Shown: piece by piece, positions 52,737-63,699 of the stretch
How positions within the stretch are numbered: the stretch's first letter is position 1
How the letters are laid out: each line of letters begins with the position of its first letter
Assembly: GCF_029784135.1 (NCBI RefSeq)
Contig: NC_073744.1
Location: 74,751,935-74,815,934 of the forward strand
DNA length: 64,000 nt
Direction of reading: 5' to 3'
From: Toxorhynchites rutilus septentrionalis
Taxonomy: Eukaryota; Arthropoda; Insecta; Diptera; Culicidae
Position numbers and translations under genes: made by a program
The notes under the pieces: generated by a model
The model's database searches: none
Told to the model about the DNA's origin: nothing
What the model saw: only the letters and a program-made list of their open reading frames with translations

Positions 52737-53239
52737 TGGCTGCTTGGGTTGGTTTGTTGATGTGTTGTGATGCGAACCGATGTGGTGTACGGTTTGAATG
52801 AGAATGATCGTTACGGCAGCGGAGCGGGGATTTTTAAGCTGACTGGCTGGCTCGAGAATTACGCATGTGTGAGACTGCGACCAATGTTTCGTTCATTTTT
52901 TTCTTTTTCCTTTCCAATCGTGCTTCATTCTATTTCGCTGCTGCTCTGGTTGCCCGTTTTGGTCGGTACGATTTGAGGAACACAAAATGGACCAATCAAA
53001 AATGGGCACATAGTGCATTTTGACAATGCTTGATATTTCACAATTATTCAATTATTTATCTCAAGAAAAATGAAATGTTATTCGTTATGATAGATGCGTA
53101 GATATATTTTCTATCAATTGATGCAAAAACCTTTGCGATCTATTGAGAAATGCTCGAGTTATAAGCGTTCCAAATCTTGCATTTTTTCCTACTTGTTCAG
53201 TGCCTAGATTTCCATTCCACCCCCTATATCTTCCGGTTA

Positions 53240-53255
53240 GACGTAGTCCTACGTC
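53240..53255. repeat. GACGTAGTCCTACGTC near-palindrome at the outer edge of the histone spacer
   Basis: Marks the outer end of the H2A spacer unit, as at 33124. The sequence beyond it is unrelated. Confidence 0.7.
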
Positions 53256-53259
53256 AAAA

Positions 53260-53720
53260 AACTAAACCAAGTCTCATTATGCGGAACGTTATGTGTTTCT
53301 TACTACGTTTTTGTGTGCAAGAGAAAATTTCAATCGAGACTCTAGGTGAATAGGCCAGGCTTATTTCATACATGTACCTACTGTAACGAATATGATTTAA
53401 ACAAATTTGGACGATAAAAACTTCCAAGCAAAAAAAAATGGTTCGATTTTTCACCTTTTTTTGATGAATGATGATGAAAAGTGTACTATTTTGAATTTTT
53501 ATAGTAAAAGTCGTTTGCTATCTTGAAGAACAATGAGAACAATGAGTATAATATTCTACGAAAAACTGAATTCAAATCGGTATGTGGGCGCTTGAAATGG
53601 ACATATTCTTTAGGGTAACCACTATGCCCCCATTTCCCCTAACTAATGTATTGTAAGTGTTACATTAGTTATGTTTTATTCGACACCCAAAATAATCACT
53701 AGAAATAATTGATATGGCAG
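53260..53720. other. No gene; single MITE-like end
   Basis: AT-rich. TGCCCCCATTTCCCCTAAC at 53622-53641 resembles the terminus at 45795-45812. Otherwise nothing recognised. Confidence 0.4.
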
Positions 53721-53750
53721 AGGAACATTTGCCGGGTCAGCTAGTAATAG
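53721..53750 (-). repeat. TTACTAGCTGACCCGGCAAA repeat end
   Basis: Reverse complement reads CTAGCTGACCCGGCAAATG, the same start as the dispersed repeat at 7611 and 59536. Only a short piece is visible. Confidence 0.55.
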
Positions 53751-53999
53751 ATAAAAGGTACATAAACTAAGTTCAATTGGGAATTGTTCAATTGCAAATA
53801 CTTTAGTGTCGAACGAATCGAACGAATATTGTATTTGCAATATTTGTCGTGCAAATTTACGTTGCAATATAACATTTGTTTAACCCAATTTCTATTTGTT
53901 CTGATTTGTTTTATGTCAACCTAGCCAATAGTGCAGCGTAATAAAACAAAATGATTACCAATGACAATTTCGGGACCGCTCCATTGCAGACTGTGTGTT

Positions 54000-54001
<2 letters not shown>

Positions 54002-54070
<69 letters not shown>
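54002..54070. repeat. (TA)n microsatellite
   Basis: About 69 bases of uninterrupted TA. Its length in the real genome may differ because such tracts slip and assemble poorly. Confidence 0.97.
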
Positions 54071-54073
<3 letters not shown>

Positions 54074-56180
54074 GCCAACGCAAGCAAACTCTGTCAATGG
54101 ATCTTCCCACGAAAATTACATCCATATCCACTCCAAATTAGCCCTGTCACACATTTGGAATGAAATCAATAAACCGTCCAATGTGGAAAGACATATCTAC
54201 AGAGTTGGTAGCAAACATGAAGAGCGGAACCATTCCCTTCTAGATCAGCAAACACCCCAAGAAGAAAGACTGTTTCGTTCGTGGTCATGGTGCTTGTGGG
54301 CGAATCGGAACTGATGGAACAGACACAAAAACTAAAACGGTTCACGAGACGAGAATCACTGGCGCCAAAAACCATGAATTCGACTGTCTGGCTGAATGAA
54401 ATGCAATATACACAAAACGAAAACGGATTGCTCAGCGCGCTGGAAGAATTCCTATCCCAAATCAGAGACACACCTGTTGGAATCCAGACCGAAAATAGAT
54501 TCATGTGGACAATCGAATTCTTATAATGTTATAAGTTTGTTTTCAGAGCTAAACATATATATGCTAAAATTAGCGCCCAACGCGTTTATCGACTAACCCA
54601 CTTCCGAACTTGTATCGGATCTTACCGAATATTTTTGATTGAATAATGCCATTTCGGCACGCCCACCAAAAATCCATTACCGTTATTAAATCTGCATTCC
54701 GTTGGAAATGATTCCTTCCTTTTTAGAGCCAATTACCCTCGCTGTCCATGATGAGTAGAAATCGTTCATCAATCAAATCCCATCAAGCGAAAGTCCATCA
54801 AGGACCTGTTCCAGGCGATGGATTCGAATCCACTAGAAAGATGCTCTTCAACTGCGTCCAAATACATATAAACAGTAATAGCGTCTGTTTGCACTGTCGG
54901 CGGATTATGCTTTGGGAAAGCCACAAACAGTAATCTGTGTCAGTAGGGCATCATTTCTATTCGACAGCTGTTCTTGCCAGCCAGATAGACCGTTTGATCT
55001 ACTAGCGATTACAATCATGCTTTTTGTTTACTTTCGCCGGAAAAACCGTTCCGTTCGGGCATTTGGCGGTGGAATGACGCTCTCCCTAGAATATTTTTTT
55101 CCATTTTGGCCCCAACCAACAACCAACGATTTACTATGAATGACTTGGTACATTCCATTTGCGAGGAGCTTCACTTCTTCTTTCTTTGTTTTTAAGAGGC
55201 TTTAAACTTTGCAGTTCATTCGCCTCTAAGCTTCACTTGACACTCATCACATTACCAGGCTGTCAGCGGTTGTGATTATGTTGTTACGCTAATGGCTGGT
55301 TTGCATGTTGTCACCTTTAACGATTTTTGCTCCTTTGACAGGACATAGTCGATCATTTTCGCAGTGTTGAGATGACTTTCACCTTCTGATGCTTCGTTCC
55401 GATGGGAATACCGAGCCGCCTCCACCCACATGGTGCAATCTCTCACACCGTTCAGATGTTGTGGAGCAAAAAGGAACGCAAGCGACCAAAAGGGGGCAGT
55501 CGATCAGAGGGAAACAGTCATAACGCGCTGAATACATATTTATATCCAGAAATACGCGACATTCCAACGTTGCACATTGACATTGATCGTGCACAACTTC
55601 TCGCGGTTGCAATCGGGTTTCCTGCCATCTTCGACGCTTTGCGGTCGGCGTGATTTATTTATACGTAAATGACGAGGGGCTCGCGATTTGTTCGAACGGA
55701 TTGTTGAAGCGTAAACAGAATGACGCGCGCTCAATTACGTTTGAAAGAGATCGGTTATGCAACGAATAGGGGAAAATGGTGAAGATGTGTTGTGGGTCGC
55801 TTATTTATGTTATGTGGTTATTGCTGTGAAAGCACTATACTCTGAAAATGAGATTGACAATTAAAAATAGCTGTAGAACTTATCAAAGCTATCTGATTCC
55901 GTAACATATAATACACGTATGATATTGTATTCCCAACTCGAACTCATTCCATTAGGTTGTATACTACCATATCAAATTTCAAATCAAGTTTTTTGGGAAA
56001 ATGTATAACGTTTTCTGATTTATCGCTAGTTATAACATGCAAATTGTTTCAAATATCTCAACACCATGTAACATTCTGAAAGAAACAAGCACTGAAAAAC
56101 TGATATTTTCAGGCTATATCACGTCACACAAATTGAACATTTGCGGCATTCGGTACTTTTGTTTTTTTTCATTTGAAGAA
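54071..56180. other. No gene assigned
   Basis: About 2.1 kb of moderately GC-balanced DNA. Several short open frames exist (54281-54526, 54748-54933, 55402-55653), but none shows a domain, a consistent splice structure or a copy elsewhere in the window. It could hide single-copy sequence; I cannot tell. Confidence 0.35.
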
Positions 56181-56199
56181 AAAATTAGATACAGTTTAT

Positions 56200-56360
56200 A
56201 TCTGGGATATAACCGCAAGGTGGACGTAGGACTAACGTTGACTTAGCAATCAATAAGTAACAAACATATAAATCTTACATATTTTATCTTTCGAATAAAG
56301 TGATTATCGTGCAACTTCAATAAGCCGGGAAAGAATTATTAACGCTCAAAAGAGGAATCG
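56200..56360 (-). repeat. Mosaic of promoter-like and TAACCGCAAGG repeats
   Basis: GATATAACCGCAAGGTGGAC, then GTAGGACTAACG (56225-56236), then TTTATCTTTCGAATAAAGTG and GAATTATTAACGCTCAAAA. These are diverged pieces of the 1-205 repeat joined at the GACGTAGGACTA word. Confidence 0.55.
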
Positions 56361-56544
56361 ATTCCTCCTCGGAAATACCAAGGCCCCCATCCTTCCCTCT
56401 CCTATACAATTTGAATCATCGATCGATTGCGGCATTCGTGTACATTATTAGTTATAATTATATTGAGACCGCTTGATGTGGTTAAATATATTCTCTACTC
56501 CATATGGTACATTTCGTATTCCCTGCTATTGAATTCATAGTCAA

Positions 56545-58201
56545 TGCACAATGGTCCAGGAGATGCATTTGAGTGGAAATTAGCATTTAGAGTTCGACAG
56601 TTATTCTCTAGACAAAAACTGTCTTCGACAAAGTTGTTACAAGTAATAGAGTACTCATTTTTATGTTATCAAAAATAGGGCGACCATAAGTATCGATGAA
56701 ATAAAAAATCAAACTTTCTTATCTTTATAGATAGTGTTAAATATAGTTCGACAATATTGTAGTCCCAGTTATTAAGAACATCTTTGTAGAACAAAGTTTT
56801 TTTCTATCTCTTGAAATAACCGATATAGCGCCTTTCTTCTAAGTTGCGTTAGGGTCACCCAGAAAAAAACTGTTTTTTTGCTCTAACATTTCTATTTCAA
56901 ATTCTACATAAAAACTGTCTTCGAAAAACTTTTAGAGCTTACAAATACAACCATTTTGCGATGCAGAACTTGTCAATATCGCAATTTCACTCAAAGTTAT
57001 TGATATTTCTTCCCAAAAAAATACACTCTCTGCAATTGTTTCTCATTCTTTCTGGGGCAAACATAAACAAAGTTTATTGGCGGCATTTGGAAGAGTATAG
57101 TTCACTCTACCTTATGTGTGATTTTCAAAACTATGTTATTTTTCGTGTTTGAGTAAATTAAAATTGAAATCATGAGTTTTTGGGTAAAAAACCATCAATA
57201 GCTTTGAGTATGTTTAAGATATTGACAAGTTCTGCATCGCAAATTGTTGATCTTTATAAGTTCTAAAAGTCTTGCGAAGACAGTTTCGAAGTAGAATTTG
57301 AAATATAAAAGTTAGAGCAACAAACCTCGCTTTTTCATGGTCACCCTAATACAAGTTAGAAAAAAAGCGCTAAATCGATTATATTAAAAGATAGAAAAAT
57401 GCTTTGTTAGACAAAGTTATTTAAAATAATTGGGGCTATAACATTGTCGAACTATGTTCATCTCTGTCTATAAAGATAAGAAAGTTTCATTTTTTATTTC
57501 ATGGACAATTTTGGTCACCCTATTTTTGATAACATAAAAATGAGCGCTCTTATATATGTAACAACTTTGTTGGCGACATTTTTTATCTAAAGAATAAATA
57601 TCTACCACATAGTTGTTTTTTAACTAAGTTGTATGAGGATAACCATGATAAAACCGGTTTTTTACTCTAACTGTTATATTTTAATGTTTACCCCATAAAG
57701 AATGGCGAGCAATTGAAAAGAGCGTATTTTTGGGGAAGAAATATCAAAAACTATAAGTGAAGTTGAGATATTGACAAATTTTGCATCGCAAAATATTTGT
57801 ATTAGTATGTTCTAAAAGTCTTTCGAAGACAGTTTGTATGTAGAATTTGAAATATAAAAGTTAGAGCAAAAAACAGTTTTTTTCATGGTGACCCTAACGC
57901 AACTTAGAAGAAAGGCGCTATATCGGTTATTTCAAGAGATAGAAAAAAAAACTTTGTTCTACAAAGATGTTTTTAATAATTGGGACTACAATATTGTCGA
58001 ACTATATTTAACTCTATCTATAAAGATAAGAAAGTTAGGTTTTTTATTTCATCGACAATTATGGTCACCCTATTTTTGAAAATGAAAATGAGCGCACTAT
58101 TATGTGTAACAACTTTGTCGAAGACAGTTTTTGTCTAGAGAATAACTGTCGAACTCTAAATGCTAATTTCCACTTAAATGCATCTCTTGGACCATTGTGC
58201 A
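56545..58201. mobile_element. 1.66 kb foldback element with TGCACAATGGTCCA termini
   Basis: Left end TGCACAATGGTCCAGGAG (56545); right end CTTGGACCATTGTGCA (to 58201). Long arms of about 420 bp pair, for example GTTGCGTTAGGGTCACC (56841) with GGTGACCCTAACGCAAC (57887). A third, diverged unit in right-arm orientation lies at about 57190-57620. Repeated words ACTGTCTTCG and GTCGAACTAT mark each unit. No transposase. Confidence 0.85.
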
Positions 58202-58245
58202 ATGGCGCCCTTTCTAAATCTATATCTGAGAATTCATACATCTCT

Positions 58246-58261
58246 AGCCCTGAAAAGGGCC
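58246..58261 (-). terminator. Histone-type 3' stem-loop
   Basis: Minus strand GGCCCT TTTC AGGGCT: six pairs with one terminal G-U, loop TTTC. The sequence upstream on the minus strand (58262-58370) contains LFVDTVC in one frame, faintly like the LFEDTNLC segment near the end of histone H3, but it is interrupted by a stop. Histone origin of the loop is likely; gene identity is uncertain. Confidence 0.5.
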
Positions 58262-58454
58262 AATGTGGACAACTTCAAACCAAACACCTTCTACAATTGC
58301 CTTGACAAAGACACTTCATTATCGTTCGAAGCTCCTCAGCAAACCGTGTCCACGAAGATCTGTTGATGGAATTTCTAACGGCATCAGCTTATATACAGAT
58401 TAGTGTGATTTCAATAACCTGTTTTCAAAGCAAATTTAAAGCTATTGAGACAAG

Positions 58455-58640
58455 TTTTCGGGTCAATATTTAACGATAACTCTTGGACATCCGAATGAAG
58501 TGATTATCATACCACTTCGTTCAGCCGGCAAAGAGTTATTAAGGTTCAAAATCTTGCACTCCAAGTGTAATGCTCTCGTTTTCGAGACTTTGAACATACA
58601 CACCGATACAGAAATGAAAGACGTAGTTCTACGCCAAACG
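58455..58640 (-). repeat. Promoter-like repeat, partial copy
   Basis: ATCATACCACTTCGTTCAGC, GAGTTATTAAGGTTCAAAAT and AATGCTCTCGTTTTCGAGAC match 70-205, ending in GACGTAGTTCTACGCC (58620-58635). The TATA-bearing part is absent. Confidence 0.7.
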
Positions 58641-58752
58641 CACTTAAAGCAAGTCGCATACGGCATGGATGGTACAGAAATAGTGTTGGACGTGGAAAAT
58701 TGGACATGTATCATCAGCACGTCTGCATGGCCTGCATCTGATTTGAATTAAT

Positions 58753-59035
58753 TGCACAATGGTCCAGGAGGTGCATTTAAGTGGAAATTAGCATTCAGAA
58801 CTCGACAGTTATTCTCTAGACAAAAAGTTGTTAAATATGATAGAGCGCTTATTTTTATGTTGTCAAAAATAAGGCGACCAAAATTTTCGATGAAATAAAA
58901 AAATATAACTTTCTTTTCTTTATAGATACAGATAAACATAGTTCGACAATATTCTTAGTCCCAGTTATTTGAGACATCTTTGCAGAAAAATTTTTTTTTT
59001 CAATCTTTAAAAATAACCGATATAGTGCGATCTTA
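58753..59035 (+). mobile_element. Solo left arm of the TGCACAATGGTCCA foldback element
   Basis: Matches 56545-56845 with a small internal deletion (the ACTGTCTTCGAC word missing) and ends near CCGATATAGTGCG. The DD37E transposase relic follows directly. Confidence 0.75.
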
Positions 59036-59051
59036 ACGCATCTACCGCCTT

Positions 59052-59396
59052 TTGCCGTTCTTGCAGCAGCACGACGACGCTCCGCTATTTTGGCCACATT
59101 TGGCATCATACCACTATTCTAAAAGTGTTCTGGAGTGGTATGAGGCCAATTCTGTCCATTTTGTTCCAAAGGACATGAACCCACCAAACTGTCCGGAGCT
59201 GCGCCCGGTGGAGCAGTACTGGGCAATAATGAAGCGGGAACTTCGGAAGAGCAAGAAGACAGTCAAAGACGAGAAGGACATGTTAAGAAAATGGAAAAAA
59301 ACTGAGAAACTGGTACCGGATGACACTGTAAAGACTTTGATGGAGGGCATCAAGCGAAAATGCGTTCAATTTTACACTCAAAGTTCCATCGATTAA
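59052..59396 (+). pseudogene. DD37E-type (ITmD37E) transposase, C-terminal fragment
   Basis: Open for 114 codons: FLQQHDDAPLFWPHLASYHY, VHFVPKDMNPPNCPELRP, VEQYWAIMKREL, then a basic tail. The position of the second catalytic Asp (FWPDLAS in active relatives) is His here. From that residue to the Glu of RPVEQYW there are exactly 37 residues, the spacing that defines the mosquito ITmD37E group. The N-terminal DNA-binding part and first Asp are missing, so the fragment is inactive despite its clean frame. The 3' flank to about 59520 may hold its terminal repeat. Confidence 0.82.
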
Positions 59397-59532
59397 CTTT
59401 TCTTTTGATTTTTGAAGTAAATATATGTATAAAACTACCCTAAAATTTTGGTTTGATTCTAAACATCATAAGAAAATTGGCATGACATTTTCGGTGTCGC
59501 AATAATTTCGTGTTCGCCCTTTATAAGAGAAA

Positions 59533-60129
59533 CTGGCTAACCCGGCAAACGTTGCTCTGCCATATACATTATTCCTACTGAATATAGAAAATAATTAATT
59601 TATTGTAAACGTGTTTGGATGTTTTAACGATCTATACATAGAAGATCTAAGAGCTAATGATAGAGATAACTTTTGTTTTCGAAGCGTGCTGATTCCACCC
59701 GAAAATCCATTAAATTTTTCACTTTACAGAACCCGAAGCTCAATGTTGTCTATGCTAAATTGCCTGGCAAGGTTGCCACATTTGCACAACTCGATTGGAC
59801 TTGAGTTGAGCGGATTACAGAATGAAAGATTGCGATCCGTTCAGGTAATTCTGACTCTATCGGATTTTAGAATACGGGTGAGCAGTAGGTCAGTAGGCAT
59901 ATTTGGAATTTCCGAGGAAAACTATTTCCTCGGGCGTATTTTGTTGACTAACCAAGGTAAAAAAGGATGAATTGAATCGCTTCCGTCACTCAACGGAATA
60001 CAACCAGCAACGTTGTGGGTCCGAAGACGTGAATTGTTGTGATGAAGCTCATTAAGAACTTCATTATTGAACTTCATATCGATTGAACACACGCGCTGTA
60101 ATGCATGATAATGTATTGTTTTTGACCTG
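59533..60129. repeat. CTAACCCGGCAAACG repeat start, then unassigned DNA
   Basis: GGCTAACCCGGCAAACGTTG at 59536 matches the start of the repeat at 7611. The following ~570 bp show no matching tandem units. The open frame 59611-59970 has no domain I recognise. Confidence 0.4.
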
Positions 60130-60450
60130 GCAATAGCAAAGGCTGTGTCGACTTCGTTCATGATAGCGTCTCGCAAGGGAATGTATTCTTTCTCATACCG
60201 CTTTTGTTGATTGTGTCGTAGGAACCGCAGTCATTCGCTTTCTACCTTCGCGTACATGTTGTTAAATAATTGTTGACACAGCTAACATCATAAAAATGCA
60301 TGGAGCGCATCTTCTTGTTTGTTTCGCCTTCCCTAACTGTCGTTCATAAATTTAATTTAAAATGAAAAATGATGTTGATAATGAATGATGTACCTGTGGC
60401 GGAGTTTCGTTGTTTAATGTTTATGCAATAATCGTCTTGTCTCTTATTCT
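60130..60450 (-). repeat. Dispersed repeat, inverted partner of 46885-47155
   Basis: Contains, inverted, the words CGACACAGCCTTTG, TGTTTCGCCTTCCC, TTAATGTTTATGCAATA and GTCTTGTCTC found at 46885-47155. A minus-strand open frame (59922-60176) overlaps the edge and remains unassigned. Confidence 0.55.
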
Positions 60451-60469
60451 AGAGCATGACTGTATTCAA

Positions 60470-60562
60470 GCATAGAAATCGCAACTTAGTATTAATAAAA
60501 ATGACGCAAGAATTACTACGTTGAGAATGCGAACTTTAGAAACGTTAGTGCCATTGAAGGAG
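60470..60562 (+). mobile_element. SINE 3' fragment
   Basis: TAATAAAAATGACGCAAG, ACTACGTTGAGA and GTGCCATTGAAGGAGAA match the last ~90 bp of the SINE at 28460-28558. Confidence 0.7.
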
Positions 60563-62059
60563 AACGCGAAGAGAGTCGTATCAACCATGAATTCCAGATT
60601 ATTTTTCTTCTACGAATCACAATTTCACGCGCCATTGTGCAATCGTCTGAAATGATTCCAGTATCGCTTGAGAATTGAATCTAAACACATGCTTTGCAGC
60701 TGGTGTTTTATCAGAATTGATGACAATATCGTCATTGTTATTTTGTAATCCGAGTAAGCGCGATTTGGCTTTCAGCCCTCCGGCGATGCACCTGGCATTA
60801 GGTTACTTGCGCATGCGTGGATGAAAGTTCGATGAAGCGGATTCATTCGTTCCGTTTGAAAAACAAATGACGGTTAAATTTATGAATATTGTTTATACAA
60901 ACATACTTAAATCGTTCCGGACTACAAACAGGACACGTTAGCAAAACAAACCTTTTTTAGAGAATTTTATTGAATGAATGAAGTCATTTCAGACCAAAGC
61001 GATATGGTAGTTCTCAGATTTTCGTGAAAATTAGTTGTGTTCTTCTTTATCCCAAAATATAAGACCCGTATTTTTTCACTTTTTTCATTAGGGTCTGTCC
61101 GAAAAATCAATTTTCTCCCCTTTTTCCAAAAATAATATTCTAGTATTCTACTATTCTAAAAAATTTCAACGAAATCTGAGAACCAATATACCTCCATTCC
61201 ATACCAAACCGAAATATTGGGGCACGTTGGATTTCCATTATCCACAATTAGCGACTTCATCATATGTCCTACGATTTTAGTCTTATCAATGCCCTAGACT
61301 AATGAACGAGAGATGTGATAACTGCTAACTGCTACGTGCCTAATTATTTTCTAGCTTTCAGTACGTTATCAAGTTTAATCACAATTTAACCGTTTAACTT
61401 AAAAAGTTTTTTTTTACTTATTTTATTTCTTTTGTTACATGGAATACATGGAAGCCCTAAAAAACTGTTTCCTATATGAACTTATAGAATCCGGAATCAC
61501 ATTGTGTTCAAAAAAGGTGCACAAAAATACCATTAAAGCCAATACTACCCTTTTCTTCTGTTTATTCAATTATACAGAGAAAGACAAGGAGTTATCATTT
61601 ATCATTTTTAAACACAAGTCTCAACAGTTATGATCTACATAAATATAAGCTTAAGTCAAATAAATCTATGACTACAAAAATATATTATAGATACAAATAC
61701 CATTTCTTCTTCGTTGCCACGTTGTCCGGAACATTGTTTTTAGGGGGTTGTAATAACTTTATAGCCAGGTGATGTATATTAAGTATCCTATGGTCATTAG
61801 TGCTCTCTTGGGAAGTTCGTGTAGCTGCTGTAGTGAACTGATATCATTTGGTGATAATTTCTGCTTTTGTATGGGAAAGAGAAAGGAGAATGGGCTAGTG
61901 CATCCGAGGAAGTGAAGTGGGCTCCTAAAGAAGACATACATATATTAATATCGCGACTACTCAAACTATCACAATCTGAAATGCATCTAAATCTGCAGCC
62001 AGTTAAATTCTTTATTTGCATTTTTACATCACCAAACAAATACTCGATATCATGATACT
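60563..62059. other. No gene seen
   Basis: AT-rich DNA without recognised repeats or coding motifs. Overlapping open frames near 61439-62132 show no domain. Confidence 0.4.
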
Positions 62060-62710
62060 CTGGACCAACATTGCATAAACTTCCCCCAAAACGAATTCGT
62101 TCCTCTCTCTCATGTATCACGTATGCATACATCGATGTTTGAGTTCAACGTGGTTTGACATACGCTACAGGTGAGCTAGATTTTTTTTATTTTATACGAA
62201 AATTACTCACACGTATAAAATAGCGTGCAGTGTGTGTGCGCTATCTTGCACGCTATTTACTAATCCTAACGTGAGGACCTTTCTAGCATGCCTAATAACT
62301 GTCTAAGTTCGTTAGTTTGAGTTCACGATGGGTAGACAATAAACCGTCCATTGATGGGGTAACTACTTTGTTGCATCAGAAGTCAAGTTTTCGTTCCTCT
62401 TTATATGGACGTAAAAATGAGATTGCGTACGCGGGTATCAATTTCATTTCTAGGGGGGTAGAAATGTGGATTGAAGTCAGTTGGATGAAGAGGCAGATTT
62501 GTATTCATTAGTCGCGTCAGTTAGAATAACCACTGACTGGACTAGTTCATCAGACATCCTAGCTCTCAACGCTAGTCAATTCATTTTCTAGTCAATTCAC
62601 TTTTTGTTGACGACGACTGCCGAAGCAGTTCTAGTCGAAGCGAAGCTACTGGGAGTAGAAGCGGTCTTCATTTATCACCTTCGAAGATTTCGGGCCCTGA
62701 TTATAAGTAC
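62060..62710 (+). repeat. Dispersed repeat, uninterrupted copy
   Basis: Contains in one piece the two parts found separately at 41725-41883 and 45890-46325: TCTCTCATGTATCACGTATG, AAATAGCGTGCAGTG, then TAACTGTCTAAGTTCGTTAG and AGAGGCAGATTTGTATTCAT. It serves as the reference for the split copy. Confidence 0.75.
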
Positions 62711-62714
62711 ACTT

Positions 62715-63391
62715 CTCGCGTAACTTTTGAAAAGGTCCAATGTAACATTTTCGTCAACTCGAGAAAAACGAAGTTGAAGACCCGAACATTATTCCGCGAA
62801 TTGTCTTAAAAGTTATCGATCTTTATTGCTCCTCTCGCCACTAGCGATCAAGAATAGCTCTCCAAAACCAATCGTAGCTGTTGTTCCGTGATTTGAGTTT
62901 AAAGTTGAAGCCAAGGAGCGAAAAATGTTACATTGGACGTTTTGACTGCCCGCGTTTGCACATTGGACATATTACGTTGCACGATAAGAATTTGAAAATA
63001 ACTACTAAACAACAATCCAAAAATCAGCATTTCGTTCTAAAGACAGATTATTATTGTTATCACCCGTTGAATTGAACTGAAATCGATAACAACTACTGTA
63101 AGAAACAAAAACTCAAAACGACCGAAGTACGACTTCGTGTTGTTTTGACTGCTTTGTTACTTCGGACGTTTCGGGCATCGGAGGAAAGTGGCGTCCGAAG
63201 TAACAGCCGGGTGCTTAAAATCCGAATCTGTACATTGGATATTTTTTGTATCGGCGATAAAAAGATGAAGGAAATAGATACGTGAACGATTGTTTTTGTA
63301 ATGCATTCAATGATTGAAGACTAATAACGTGCATCTATTACCTCGATTTGTTTACATTTGTTACATAGGACATTTTCAAAAGTTACGCGAG
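62715..63391. mobile_element. 677 bp MITE with CTCGCGTAACTTTTGAAAA termini
   Basis: Left end CTCGCGTAACTTTTGAAAA followed by GGTCCAATGTAACA (62715-62747). The right end is its inverse, TGTTACATAGGACATTTTC followed by AAAAGTTACGCGAG (63358-63391). About 33 bp with two or three mismatches. ACTT flanks both sides (62711-62714, 63392-63395), a possible 4 bp duplication. No coding sequence. Confidence 0.82.
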
Positions 63392-63699
63392 ACTTCCCCA
63401 TTTATCATAATGAGAACTTCCAAACCCCTCTATCAAAATAACAGAATCAGTCACCTGCAGGACGGTCTTGCTCAATTATCTCATCACCTACCCTATTTAG
63501 ATACGGTATTTCCAGAATCAATGGATTACAATTGCAGTAGAAAAGAAAAAGAGGTAGACATTGTTTTGTAATCTTTGTCATTCACCCGGTTTTATGATGA
63601 ATGTGCACAGGTGGTGTTGTCCACACTGGAGAAAAAGTTTAGTAAAGGCAGCTACCAAATCTTTAGTAGTCAAAATATTGGTAAAATATACAAATTTTT

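Larger units (their letters stand above)
49749..53088 (-). repeat. Right arm of the histone palindrome, interrupted twice
   Basis: The reverse complement of 48058-49596, in three blocks: 49749-50390, 51436-51622 and about 52350-53088. The gaps are a TTAA-flanked element (50391-51435) and a ~730 bp insertion at a poly-T site (about 51623-52350). The arm carries its own copies of both H2A pseudogenes. Beyond 53088 the spacer continues to GACGTAGTCCTACGTC at 53240-53255, as in 33124-33300. Confidence 0.85.
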
